NCBI RefSeq assembly: GCF_013087515.1
Contig: NZ_JABFCN010000057.1
Location: forward strand, 27,402-91,401
Direction: 5' to 3'
Source of the DNA: Rhizobium sophorae
GTDB lineage: Bacteria > Pseudomonadota > Alphaproteobacteria > Rhizobiales > Rhizobiaceae
DNA length: 64,000 nt
The notes beneath the pieces are model-generated. The model was not told where the DNA came from, made no database searches, and was given only the letters and a program-made list of their open reading frames with translations. Below, in pieces: positions 8,757-16,735 of the stretch (within the stretch, counting starts at the first letter, position 1; each line of letters begins with the position of its first letter). Position numbers and translations under genes: made by a program.

Positions 8757-9314
8757 ATGGGGTCGAAGGAGAGTGTCAAGTGGCCGCTCGGTAAACTGGG
8801 CCGGATCCTTCTGACCATGTTACTCTTGCCGGCTGTACTTGCCATTTTCGTCCAGATACCCGGCTTTAACTTTCTGCCGTCAAACGAGTGGATCTCCAAG
8901 GCGGCCCTTCCTGCTCTCGCCGTCGGCGTGGTCTCTGCGGCATTGCCGTTTTGGCTCATTTTGAAGAGCAGGCGCGAGATCGACGGCGTGAGGAGAGGTT
9001 TCGGCCTGCTAATCGCTCCGATCGCCGGTTATTTCTGCGGAAAGCACCTCGTCATCATCGCGGTGCCGATGCTATTCGCCTTTATCGCTGGCCATCGGGT
9101 GGAGCTTTCTTTCACCGTCGTCGACGCCCATGAATGGGGTAGCAAAAAATGCCGGTCACCGGTTCAGGTCGAAGGGGTTCCGATGCTATTCGACGAAATT
9201 TGCCGTGTCCCTGAGAACATCAGGCGGGAACTTGGACCGGGACAGCGGATCGCCGTTTCGGGGCGAGGCACCAGTCGGGGTGTCTTTGTGGAAAGTCTGC
9301 GCCGGGTAGATTGA
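8757..9314 (+). CDS. Membrane protein of unknown function
   Basis: A protein of about 185 residues. Three to four hydrophobic segments (about 14-34, 46-68 and 81-110) occupy the N-terminal two thirds and are followed by a soluble C-terminal domain of about 70 residues rich in charged residues. No family is recognised. ATG 8757 is assumed; a TTG at 8721 is in frame but has no better ribosome site. Its last few bases touch the GGDEF remnant on the other strand. Confidence 0.55.
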   Translation: MGSKESVKWPLGKLGRILLTMLLLPAVLAIFVQIPGFNFLPSNEWISKAALPALAVGVVSAALPFWLILKSRREIDGVRRGFGLLIAPIAGYFCGKHLVIIAVPMLFAFIAGHRVELSFTVVDAHEWGSKKCRSPVQVEGVPMLFDEICRVPENIRRELGPGQRIAVSGRGTSRGVFVESLRRVD

Positions 9315-9508
9315 AGAAACGCCGCGCCTCGAAGGCTTTCCGGATGAGTTCGGCGGGGCATGATCTCCGTCGGCACCAGCGCAAACTCTTCGCCGCCGAG
9401 CCGGGCCGCGGTATCGCCGGGGCGGCAACGTGCCGTCAGTTCATCGGCGAAGACCTGGAGCACGCGGTCGCCGGCGGCCTGGCGATAGCGGTCGTTGACC
9501 GATTTGTC
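9311..9508 (-). pseudogene. GGDEF (diguanylate cyclase) remnant
   Basis: On the minus strand, from 9508 downward, a stretch reads KSVNDRY...AAGD...RPGDTAARLGGEEFALVPTEIMP, the core of a GGDEF domain including the GGEEF signature and an RxxD inhibitory-site motif. About 36 of 51 residues match the intact GGDEF protein encoded at 10276-11454. After TEIMP the homology continues only in another frame (ELIRKAFEAR). The N-terminal part and the end of the domain are missing. It looks like the leftover of a second, related cyclase gene. Confidence 0.8.
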
Positions 9509-9534
9509 ACCTATAAGCCAAGCTGCGCTGACAA

Positions 9535-10071
9535 CTACGTCTGCTGGCAAAAGGCGATACGGTTGCTGAAGGGGTCGATGACGGTCATCTCCAGCCCCCA
9601 CGGTGCTTCCTCGACGCCGGGCTTCATGTAGCGGTAGTCCTTGCCTGAGAGTTCGGCGTGATAGGCCCGCACATTGGCGACGCGGGCGAAGGCCTTGGCG
9701 CCGGGGCTGGCGTCGCCGGAATGTTCGCTGAGATGCAGCGCCATGCCGTCGCGCGAGACCTGACAATAGAGCGGGAAGTTTTCGCCGAAACGGTGCTCCC
9801 AATCGAGATGGAAGCCGAGGAAGCCGCAATAGAACTCCATGGCCTTTTCGACCGAGAAGATGCGGAAAATCGGCATCGGCGGCTCGATGCCGATGGCGGA
9901 GGGGTTAGCCCCTGCCGCATCGATCTTTGCCGAGAGGATATTCCATTGATCGAGCCCGAACTGGCGGGCGACGATTTCGAGGGTCTCGCTGTGGGTCAGC
10001 GAAATGTCGCGGTCGGCGAGAGCCTGCCGCAATGTTTTTGCCATGAGCTTGGCATCGCGAAAATCGCGCAT
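9535..10071 (-). CDS. Glyoxalase-superfamily (VOC fold) protein
   Basis: 178 residues. The N-terminal 50 or so (RDAKLMAKTLRQAL, SHSETLEIVARQFG-like helical region) is the small helical domain often fused to this type of VOC protein. From about residue 63 a vicinal-oxygen-chelate half follows, with FYCGFLGFHLDWEHRF, a HLSEHSGD metal-ligand region and a C-terminal GLEMTVIDPFSNRIAF. It resembles bleomycin-resistance/glyoxalase proteins, but a substrate cannot be named. The start at 10071 follows GGAAGGA; longer in-frame starts lack this. Confidence 0.82.
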   Translation of the reverse strand: MRDFRDAKLMAKTLRQALADRDISLTHSETLEIVARQFGLDQWNILSAKIDAAGANPSAIGIEPPMPIFRIFSVEKAMEFYCGFLGFHLDWEHRFGENFPLYCQVSRDGMALHLSEHSGDASPGAKAFARVANVRAYHAELSGKDYRYMKPGVEEAPWGLEMTVIDPFSNRIAFCQQT

Positions 10072-10275
10072 GATGTCATCCTTCCGTTGGCGGCAAACAG
10101 GAAGATCAGTGCCCGCGTCTGCTGACCCGTTCGCCATCGATCGCCAAACGGCAAGGGATGTGAAGGATGGTATCTGGATGCATTCACCATAACGCCAAAG
10201 TGTCAAACGTCGGGCGTCGCGGGGCGGCTGGCCGCATCCGGCCGAGGGCGATATTATGAGAGGGCCGCTCAGGAA

Positions 10276-11454
10276 TCAAGACGCGGTGCGCGATGCCTCG
10301 AGCGGAACCGCCTGCAGGTGGCTGGCAAGTTCGACCCGGTTGCGGCCGGCCCGCTTGGCGACGTAGAGCGCCTTGTCGGCGGCACTCAGCATGGCGTCGA
10401 AATCTAGGCTCTTCGAGCGACCGGGCGCGACGCCGACGCTGACCGTACATTTCAGCACTTCGTTGTCGATCTGGATCTCGCGCGCCTCGAACGCCCGGCG
10501 GATGCGCTCGGCCGCGAGTTCAGCCCGGCCGGGCATGATCTCCTTCAGCACCAGCGCGAATTCCTCGCCGCCGAGCCGGGCGGCGATGTCGCCGGTGCGG
10601 CAATGGGCGGCGAGCTCGCCGGCGAAGGCCTTGATCACGCTGTCGCCGGCGGCATGGCCGAAGCGGTCGTTGACGGATTTGAAATGGTCGATATCGAAGA
10701 CGATGACGGCGGTGGTGTTGCCCATCGGGCGCGTGCCGTACTCGTCGAACAGGGCGCGGCGGTTGAGCAGGCCGGTCAGCGGATCGGTGATTGCCTCGAG
10801 GCGATGGCGGGCGGCGAGCCGCCATTGATGCAGCGCCAGCGACAGCGCGCCGATCCCGGTCATGCCGGCGATGCAGACGGCCAGACTCAGATCTTCGGCC
10901 CAGTTGCTGGGGGCCTTGCCGAGCACCAGCTTGCCGTCTGATATCAGCACGGCGGCGCAAAGCACGAAGGAGATCGCCGTCAACGTATAAAGCGCTGTGA
11001 TGCCGAGGAGCGGCGCCGGTGCTTCGGCACGGGCAAGCCAATATTGCCGGGCGGTGGCAAAGAGCAAAAGGGCGATGGCGAGATTGTCGACGATGAAAGC
11101 CAGACCGTCATACCCCGATAACATCGGCACCACGGAAAAGACCATCGCCGCGAGCGCACGGATCGCGATGGCTCGGATGGACAGGTGACCAGTGAGGAAC
11201 TGTCTGCCCGCACCCCATATGGTGGCAAAACCGGCATGAAACAGCACGAAGTTGCCGACGCCGAACCACTTCTCAGGTGTCGTCACATAGGCGCTGTAGA
11301 CAAAAATGCCGCTGACGACGAGGACCAGGCCGACGGTGGCGGTGAGCAGCACGGTTTCCGCCCGGCGGACAAGCCAGCTGCCCATCAGCGTCACGGCAAG
11401 GCAGGCCGCGGAAACGGCGAGCGCCAGCAAGAGGGAGTTATAGTCAAGCATCAT
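10276..11454 (-). CDS. Membrane-anchored diguanylate cyclase
   Basis: 392 residues. Six or so hydrophobic helices fill residues 1-200, and a GGDEF domain occupies about 225-380. The catalytic signature is GGEEF, an active variant. Five residues upstream sits the RxxD motif (RTGD) of the product-inhibition site, so it probably makes cyclic di-GMP from two GTP with feedback control. The substrate motif DIDHFKSVNDRFGHAAGD is intact. GGAGG lies 9 bases before the chosen ATG at 11454. No EAL domain is present. A decayed GGDEF copy lies about 0.8 kb downstream on the same strand. Confidence 0.92.
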   Translation of the reverse strand: MMLDYNSLLLALAVSAACLAVTLMGSWLVRRAETVLLTATVGLVLVVSGIFVYSAYVTTPEKWFGVGNFVLFHAGFATIWGAGRQFLTGHLSIRAIAIRALAAMVFSVVPMLSGYDGLAFIVDNLAIALLLFATARQYWLARAEAPAPLLGITALYTLTAISFVLCAAVLISDGKLVLGKAPSNWAEDLSLAVCIAGMTGIGALSLALHQWRLAARHRLEAITDPLTGLLNRRALFDEYGTRPMGNTTAVIVFDIDHFKSVNDRFGHAAGDSVIKAFAGELAAHCRTGDIAARLGGEEFALVLKEIMPGRAELAAERIRRAFEAREIQIDNEVLKCTVSVGVAPGRSKSLDFDAMLSAADKALYVAKRAGRNRVELASHLQAVPLEASRTAS

Positions 11455-11634
11455 GCTTCTCAGCCTCCGCGACTGCAGCCGCGCCGGATGATGTCGGCAG
11501 CTCATGGGGTCGGTGCTGAGGAATGTCTTATGCATCCGTTAACAAATGATGCACCGCACAATACAAATGTTACGCGTTTAACGTTAGGCCGGGATTTAGG
11601 ATAAAAAATCCATTTAAAATTGAATTCTGCGAGC

Positions 11635-12681
11635 TTACGCCTGCTGGATCACCTGCCAGTGCAGGGGAAACATCGGATCGAACACCGTCACCGGGCCTGC
11701 GCCGGTTTCTATCTTGGCGGGAAAGATGATCGGGTCGGCCTGCCGTGACAGGGTGATGCGATCTTCGTTCGGCTGAAGCCCGTACCAAGCCGGTCCGTTC
11801 AACGACACGAAGGCTTCGAGCCGCTCCAGGGCGCTCTCCTGTTCGAAGACATGGGCGAGGCAGCTCATCGTATTGACCGAGGTATAGATGCCGGCGCAGC
11901 CGCAGGCGCATTCCTTCAGCGGGTCGATATGCGGGGCCGAATCCGTGCCGAGGAAGAAGCGCGGATCGCCGCTGGTGGCGGCGGCGCGCAAGGCCAGCCG
12001 ATGGTTTTCGCGCTTGGCGACGGGCAGGCAGTAATAATGCGGGCGGATGCCGCCGACGAGGATGGCGTTGCGGTTGATGATCAGATGGTGGGTGGTGATC
12101 GAGCCGGCAAGATTGCCCTTGGCCGCCTTGATGTAATCGACGCCATCTGATGTCGTCACATGCTCCATCGTCACCTTCAGCTCCGGCAGGCGCTGCCGCA
12201 GCGGATCGAGCACGGTCTCGATGAAGACAGCCTCGCGGTCGAAGATATCGACCTCCGGCGTCGTCACCTCGCCATGGACGCAGAGCGGCAGGCCGATCTT
12301 TGCCATGCGCTCCAGCACCGGCATCGCCTTTTCCATGTCGCGGACGCCGCCATGCGAATTGGTTGTGGCGCCGGCGGGATAAAGCTTGACGGCGGTGATG
12401 AGGCCACTGTTCTTCCCCTCCTCCACGTCATCGGGGCTTGTATGCTCGGTCAGATAAAGCGTCATCAGCGGCTGGAAACGATGACCCTCCGGCAAGGCCT
12501 TGAGGATACGCTCGCGATAGGCCTTGGCGTCAGCAGTGGTGACGACCGGCGGCACGAGATTGGGCATGATGATGGCGCGGGCGAAGGTGCGGCTCGTATC
12601 GGCGATCACGCCTTCCAGCATGGCGCCATCGCGCAGATGCAGATGCCAGTCATCAGGACGGCGGATGGTGATCGATTGCAT
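11635..12681 (-). CDS. pyrC: Dihydroorotase
   Basis: Cyclises carbamoyl aspartate to dihydroorotate in pyrimidine synthesis. At 348 residues it is the short, E. coli-type class. Zinc ligands are visible in DDWHLHLRDG (residues 10-19), a VKLYPAGATTNS lysine region near 98-109, CVHGEVT near 134, and LGTDSAPH near 244 with the catalytic aspartate. GGAGG precedes the ATG. It appears monocistronic. Confidence 0.97.
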   Translation of the reverse strand: MQSITIRRPDDWHLHLRDGAMLEGVIADTSRTFARAIIMPNLVPPVVTTADAKAYRERILKALPEGHRFQPLMTLYLTEHTSPDDVEEGKNSGLITAVKLYPAGATTNSHGGVRDMEKAMPVLERMAKIGLPLCVHGEVTTPEVDIFDREAVFIETVLDPLRQRLPELKVTMEHVTTSDGVDYIKAAKGNLAGSITTHHLIINRNAILVGGIRPHYYCLPVAKRENHRLALRAAATSGDPRFFLGTDSAPHIDPLKECACGCAGIYTSVNTMSCLAHVFEQESALERLEAFVSLNGPAWYGLQPNEDRITLSRQADPIIFPAKIETGAGPVTVFDPMFPLHWQVIQQA

Positions 12682-12721
12682 GGCAGACCTCCGAAGCGAT
12701 GCGTCTGCGGCCTCGATAGCA

Positions 12722-12765
12722 CTAAAGCGCGGCGCATTGAAATCGATTCATGCGACGCGCTTTAG
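12722..12765. repeat. Intergenic palindrome A
   Basis: CTAAAGCGC at 12722-12730 pairs with GCGCTTTAG at 12757-12765, and an inner GCGCAT pairs with ATGCG, giving a 44-base imperfect palindrome. It lies between pyrC and the end of frcK, next to the second element below, as in rhizobial mosaic intergenic elements. Confidence 0.7.
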
Positions 12766-12778
12766 CTCTTTGTTTCAT

Positions 12779-12823
12779 GCATGTCGTCATCCCGGAAGCG
12801 CTGCACACTTCCGGGCGACATGC
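12779..12823. repeat. 45-base structured intergenic element, copy 1
   Basis: GCATGTCG (12779-12786) pairs with CGACATGC (12816-12823), and CCCGGAAG pairs with CTTCCGGG around the loop CGCTGCACA. A second copy of equal length with the same outer stem and loop but a different inner stem lies at 63895-63939. It may act as a 3' hairpin for the frc operon, which ends at 12857 reading leftward. Confidence 0.78.
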
Positions 12824-12856
12824 ATTGGCTTTTACATGAAAACAATCGCCGCGGCA

Positions 12857-13489
12857 TCACGCCAGCGCGATCTCCAGCGTCACATCGGCCGGGCGGCGGT
12901 TTTCGAGGATCAGCCGGCCGTTCGGCAGGTCGTTGCCGTAGACCTTGGCGTTGGCGGCCTCTTCGGTCAGGTTGTAACCGCGCCAGCGATCCCAAAGGCG
13001 CTCTTCCAGCACCTCGATTGGTGGGGCGAGCATGATCGTGTAGTCGAAGATGCCGTCGAGTTCAGCCCATTTGCCCTGCGTGAAGAGCAGATAATTGCCT
13101 TCGATGATAATGAAACGATCCTCGGGAGAGATCGGCCGGGCAGAGGCAATCGCAAGCTCGCGCGAGCGGTCGAAGACGGGGACGAGAACTTCCTGATCTG
13201 CGGGGCGAACCGCGCGGACGATATCCAGGAAGCCACGCACATCGAAGGTTTCCGGAATGCCCTTGCGGGCCAGCAGGCCGCGTTCGATGAGAATGGCATT
13301 GTCCATGTGGAAACCATCCATGGGCAGCACCGCGACACTCTCGCCTTTCGCCTTCAGGGCGTTGGCCAGATTGTCGGCCATGGTCGATTTGCCGGCACCC
13401 GGCGGCCCGGCGATGGCGACGAGGAAACGCCTGGAGTTGCCGGCGCGGTTCAGAACCTCGCCGGCAATTTCGTCTACGCTCGCCGTCAT
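12857..13489 (-). CDS. frcK: FrcK, P-loop kinase of the fructose transport operon
   Basis: 210 residues of the phosphoribulokinase/uridine-kinase-like family: Walker A GPPGAGKS at 29-36, a DGFHMDN motif near 67, and a base-binding EGNYLL segment near 133. Rhizobial frc operons (described as frcBCAK in Sinorhizobium meliloti) end with this kinase. Its substrate is not evident from the sequence, so sugar phosphorylation is inference. The ATG overlaps the frcA stop by 4 bases, indicating translational coupling. Confidence 0.85.
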   Translation of the reverse strand: MTASVDEIAGEVLNRAGNSRRFLVAIAGPPGAGKSTMADNLANALKAKGESVAVLPMDGFHMDNAILIERGLLARKGIPETFDVRGFLDIVRAVRPADQEVLVPVFDRSRELAIASARPISPEDRFIIIEGNYLLFTQGKWAELDGIFDYTIMLAPPIEVLEERLWDRWRGYNLTEEAANAKVYGNDLPNGRLILENRRPADVTLEIALA

Positions 13490-14268
13490 GCCGCGACGGG
13501 CTCCGTCGGCACAGCCTTGGCGCCGGTCATGAAGGCGACGGCGTCGGACATGGTGTATTCCTTCGGATCGATCACCGTCAGCCGCCGGCCGAGACGGTGG
13601 ATATGGATCCGGTCGGCCACTTCGAAGACATGCGGCATGTTGTGGGAGATCAGCACGATCGGCAGGCCTCGGGCGCGCACGTCGAGGATCAGTTCCAGCA
13701 CGCGGCGGCTTTCCTTGACGCCGAGCGCTGCCGTCGGTTCGTCCATGATGATGACCTTCGAGCCGAAGGCTGCGGCACGGGCGACCGCGACACCCTGGCG
13801 CTGACCGCCGGAGAGCGTTTCCACTGCCTGGTTGATGTTCTGGATGGTCATCAGGCCGAGTTCGGTGAGCTTGTTGCGCGCCAGCTTTTCCATCGCCGGC
13901 CGGTCGAGCATTCGAAACATCGAACCGAGCACGCCGGGTTTGCGGATCTCGCGGCCGAGGAACATGTTGTCGGCGATCGACAGCGCCGGCGAAAGAGCGA
14001 GATTCTGATAGACGGTCTCGATGCCGGCCTCGCGCGCTTCCATCGGCGAGCGGAACTGCACCTGCCGGCCTTCCAGCGTGATCACCCCCTCGTCCGGGGT
14101 GACGGCGCCCGATATCGCCTTGATGAGCGAGGATTTGCCGGCGCCGTTATCGCCGATGACGGCGAGGATTTCACCCGGATAGAGGTCGAAATCGGCATTG
14201 TCGAGCGCGGTCACGCGTCCATAACGCTTGACGAGACCGCGGGCGGTGAGAAGGGGTTCGCGAGCCAT
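13486..14268 (-). CDS. frcA: FrcA, ATPase of the fructose ABC importer
   Basis: 260 residues with one nucleotide-binding domain: Walker A GDNGAGKS at 39-46, signature LSGGQ at 152-156, and Walker B VIIMDE at 172-177. Many sugar importers of the RbsA type have two fused ATPase domains of about 500 residues; Frc-type systems have a single one, as here. It starts 2 bases after the frcC stop, reading leftward, and overlaps frcK. It powers fructose import through FrcC at the inner membrane. Confidence 0.93.
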   Translation of the reverse strand: MAREPLLTARGLVKRYGRVTALDNADFDLYPGEILAVIGDNGAGKSSLIKAISGAVTPDEGVITLEGRQVQFRSPMEAREAGIETVYQNLALSPALSIADNMFLGREIRKPGVLGSMFRMLDRPAMEKLARNKLTELGLMTIQNINQAVETLSGGQRQGVAVARAAAFGSKVIIMDEPTAALGVKESRRVLELILDVRARGLPIVLISHNMPHVFEVADRIHIHRLGRRLTVIDPKEYTMSDAVAFMTGAKAVPTEPVAA

Positions 14269-14270
14269 GA

Positions 14271-15335
14271 TTACACCGAAACCTTTCTGATCCACTGATC
14301 GATGGCGACAGCGGCGATGATCAGCACGCCTGTCAAAAGGACTTTCCATTGCGGGTCTGCGCCGAGCATGTTGAGGCCCATCGAGACGACGCCGACGATC
14401 ATGGCACCGAAGAGCGTGCCGAGAATGGAGCCGCGGCCGCCGAACAGCGAGATGCCGCCGATCACGGTCGCAGTGATCGCCTGGAGGTTAAAATCGGTGA
14501 CGGCCGAGGACGGCGAGATCGAGCCATTGCGGCCGATCGAGACCCAGGCGGCCAATCCGGCAATGACGCCTGAAATGGCGTAAACGGTCAGCAGCACCTT
14601 CTTGGTCTGAATACCCGAGAGCTTGGCCGCCTCCGGATCGTCGCCGACCGCATAGACATGCCGGCCCCAGGCGGTGTGATTGAGGACATACCAGAGCACC
14701 AGGACGAGCAGCACCATGGCGATGACGCCGAGGGTCAGCACGGCGCTGCCGAGCTTGAAGCTCACGGCGAAAAGATGCAGCAGCGGCGCCTTTTCGTCGA
14801 CGTCGGTGTCGCGGATCGTCTCATTGGCGGAATAGATGAAATTCGTCGCCATGACGATATTCCAGGTGCCGAGCGTGACGATGAAGGGCGGCAGCTTCAT
14901 GTAGGCGACGAGGAAGCCGTTCAGCAATCCGCAAAGGCCGCCGACGACAAGCCCGGCGACCACTGCAATCGGCGTCGGTATGCCATAAGTGATGGCGACA
15001 TTGCCCATGATAACCGCCGAAATCACCATGATGACGCCGATCGAAAGATCGATGCCGGCGGTCAGGATGACCAGCGTCTGGGCGGCGCCGAGAATACCGA
15101 CGATGGCGATCTGCTGCAGGATCAGCGTCAGCGTATAGGACGAGAAGAACCGTCCGCCGATCGTCATCCCGAAAATGATGATCGCCAGCACCAGCACGAT
15201 CAGCGGCACGGCGGCCGGCGTCGAGTGGAGAAAATGCTGCGCGCGCTTGATCAGCGAGACATTCTCGGGCTCGAAGGAGGCAACGCTCTTGTCGCTGCCG
15301 TCGAGGACACGTTCGAATTCCTGTGTTCCGGTCAT
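14271..15335 (-). CDS. frcC: FrcC, permease of the fructose ABC importer
   Basis: 354 residues, with 8 to 10 membrane helices from about residue 37 to the end and the RbsC/BPD-type signature (TLGTWNIVMA, then DPEAAKLSGI and TATVIGGISLFGGRGSILGT). The N-terminal 35 residues are cytoplasmic. GGAGGAGG precedes the ATG at 15335; longer in-frame starts are not supported. It lies between frcB and frcA in the operon. Confidence 0.94.
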   Translation of the reverse strand: MTGTQEFERVLDGSDKSVASFEPENVSLIKRAQHFLHSTPAAVPLIVLVLAIIIFGMTIGGRFFSSYTLTLILQQIAIVGILGAAQTLVILTAGIDLSIGVIMVISAVIMGNVAITYGIPTPIAVVAGLVVGGLCGLLNGFLVAYMKLPPFIVTLGTWNIVMATNFIYSANETIRDTDVDEKAPLLHLFAVSFKLGSAVLTLGVIAMVLLVLVLWYVLNHTAWGRHVYAVGDDPEAAKLSGIQTKKVLLTVYAISGVIAGLAAWVSIGRNGSISPSSAVTDFNLQAITATVIGGISLFGGRGSILGTLFGAMIVGVVSMGLNMLGADPQWKVLLTGVLIIAAVAIDQWIRKVSV

Positions 15336-15440
15336 GGTTCCTCCTCCGCATCCGCGCGCCGAACTCGCGCGGGGGCCGTCACCGATATCCATCCGGTCTT
15401 TGATTAGCCGGTTCGTGAGGCGACGGAACATCGTCCGTCG

Positions 15441-15468
15441 AAAACGGCCGGGGATCAAGCCCCGGCCG
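15441..15468 (-). terminator. Intercistronic hairpin between frcB and frcC
   Basis: CGGCCGGGG (15445-15453) and CCCCGGCCG (15460-15468) form a perfect 9-bp GC stem with a 6-base loop. In the direction of frc transcription it follows the frcB stop by about 22 bases and is followed by TTTT. It probably acts as a partial terminator or 3' protection for the frcB message, so that binding protein exceeds membrane components. Confidence 0.75.
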
Positions 15469-15490
15469 ATCTGCTTTCAACAATCAGGGC

Positions 15491-16510
15491 TCAGCCCCAG
15501 CACTTGTCCGTGCCTTCCTTGGTGTCGATCGACTTGACGCCGGAAACCGGCTTGTCGGTGACGAGCGAGACGCCGGTGTCGTAGAAGGACTTGCCTTCGG
15601 TCGGCTTCGGCTTTTCGCCGCTGTCGGCGAACTTCTTGATCGCCTCGACGCCAAGGGCTGCCATCATCAGCGGATATTGCTGCGAGGTGGCGCCGATGAC
15701 GCCTTCCTTGACCGACTTCACGCCCGGGCAACCGCCGTCGACCGAGACGATCAGCACGTTCTTTTCCATGCCGACGGCCTTCAGCGCCTGATAGGCGCCG
15801 ACCGCGGCCGGCTCGTTGATCGTGTGGATGACGTTGATGCTCGGATCTTTCTGCAGAAGGTTTTCCATGGCCTTGCGGCCGCCTTCTTCATTGCCGTTGG
15901 TCACATCATGACCGACGATACGAGCATCGTCCTCGTCGCCGATCTTGTTCGGGTCCTTCGGATCGATGCCGAAGCCCATCATGAAGCCCTGGTCGCGCAG
16001 AACGTCGACCGTCGGCTGCGACGGGGTCAGGTCGAGGAAGCCGACCTTGGCATCCTTGGCCTTGTCGCCCATCGTTTCCTTGGCCCACTGGCCGATCAGC
16101 TTGCCGGCGAGCAGGTTGTCGGTGGCGAAGGTGGCGTCGGCGGCATCGGCCGGCTCGAGCGGCGTGTCGAGAGCGATGACCAGCAGGCCGGCTTCACGCG
16201 CCTTCTTGACCGAAGAGACGATGCCCTTGGTGTCGGAAGCAGCAATCAGGATGCCCTTTGCGCCATCGGCAATGCAGCTTTCGATCGCGGCCACCTGGCT
16301 TTCGCTGTCACCGTCGACCTTGCCGGCATAGGACTTCAGCGAAACGCCGAGTTCCTTGGCCTTGGCCGTCGCACCTTCCTTCATCTTGACGAAGAAGGGG
16401 TTGGTGTCGGTCTTGGTGATAAGGCAGGCAGCAACGTCAGCCGCCATGACAGGAGCGGAAAAGGTGACACTAAGCGCGAGCGCGCCGAAAGCGAGAACAG
16501 ATTTCTTCAT
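15491..16510 (-). CDS. frcB: FrcB, periplasmic fructose-binding protein
   Basis: 339 residues with a Sec signal peptide (MKKSVLAFGALALSVTFSA, cleavage after PVMA about residue 23) and a ribose-binding-protein fold of the periplasmic-binding-protein-4 type (TDTNPFFVKMKEGA near the start, ALDTPLEP near 135, a GGCPGVK segment near 255). It delivers fructose to FrcC/FrcA. GGGAGGAG precedes the ATG. First gene of the frcBCAK operon. Confidence 0.94.
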   Translation of the reverse strand: MKKSVLAFGALALSVTFSAPVMAADVAACLITKTDTNPFFVKMKEGATAKAKELGVSLKSYAGKVDGDSESQVAAIESCIADGAKGILIAASDTKGIVSSVKKAREAGLLVIALDTPLEPADAADATFATDNLLAGKLIGQWAKETMGDKAKDAKVGFLDLTPSQPTVDVLRDQGFMMGFGIDPKDPNKIGDEDDARIVGHDVTNGNEEGGRKAMENLLQKDPSINVIHTINEPAAVGAYQALKAVGMEKNVLIVSVDGGCPGVKSVKEGVIGATSQQYPLMMAALGVEAIKKFADSGEKPKPTEGKSFYDTGVSLVTDKPVSGVKSIDTKEGTDKCWG

Positions 16511-16623
16511 GGAACTCCTCCCAGAGTTTGCCGGCGCCGCCCCTGCGGGGCCGGAATTTACAGAACGACACGTCGCCGTGGATGGCAATGCCTCCACCGG
16601 TCCCGTGCCCTTGACGACGGCAA

Positions 16624-16652
16624 TTAAGAGCGAAAAGAAATCGCCTTGTCAA
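16624..16652 (-). promoter_or_regulatory. Predicted frcB promoter
   Basis: Read on the minus strand, TTGACA (16652-16647) is followed after exactly 17 bases by TCTTAA (16629-16624). It lies about 115 bases upstream of frcB. Confidence 0.55.
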
Positions 16653-16655
16653 TAA

Positions 16656-16683
16656 ATAAATCCAATTGAATTATTAATCCGAT
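16656..16683. promoter_or_regulatory. AT-rich direct repeat, candidate FrcR site
   Basis: ATAAATCCAAT (16656-16666) and ATTAATCCGAT (16673-16683) match at 9 of 11 positions with a 17-base period, adjoin the predicted frcB -35 box, and lie between divergent frcB and frcR. Binding by FrcR is a guess from position. Confidence 0.4.
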
Positions 16684-16735
16684 GTGGCATGCTCGATCGA
16701 ATTAGGGCATAGGCCAACAATCGGGAGGAGCGGCC

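Noticed and set aside
12524..13804. A 426-residue rightward open frame
   Set aside because: It crosses pyrC, the palindromic repeats, frcK and frcA on the opposite strand; no functional content.
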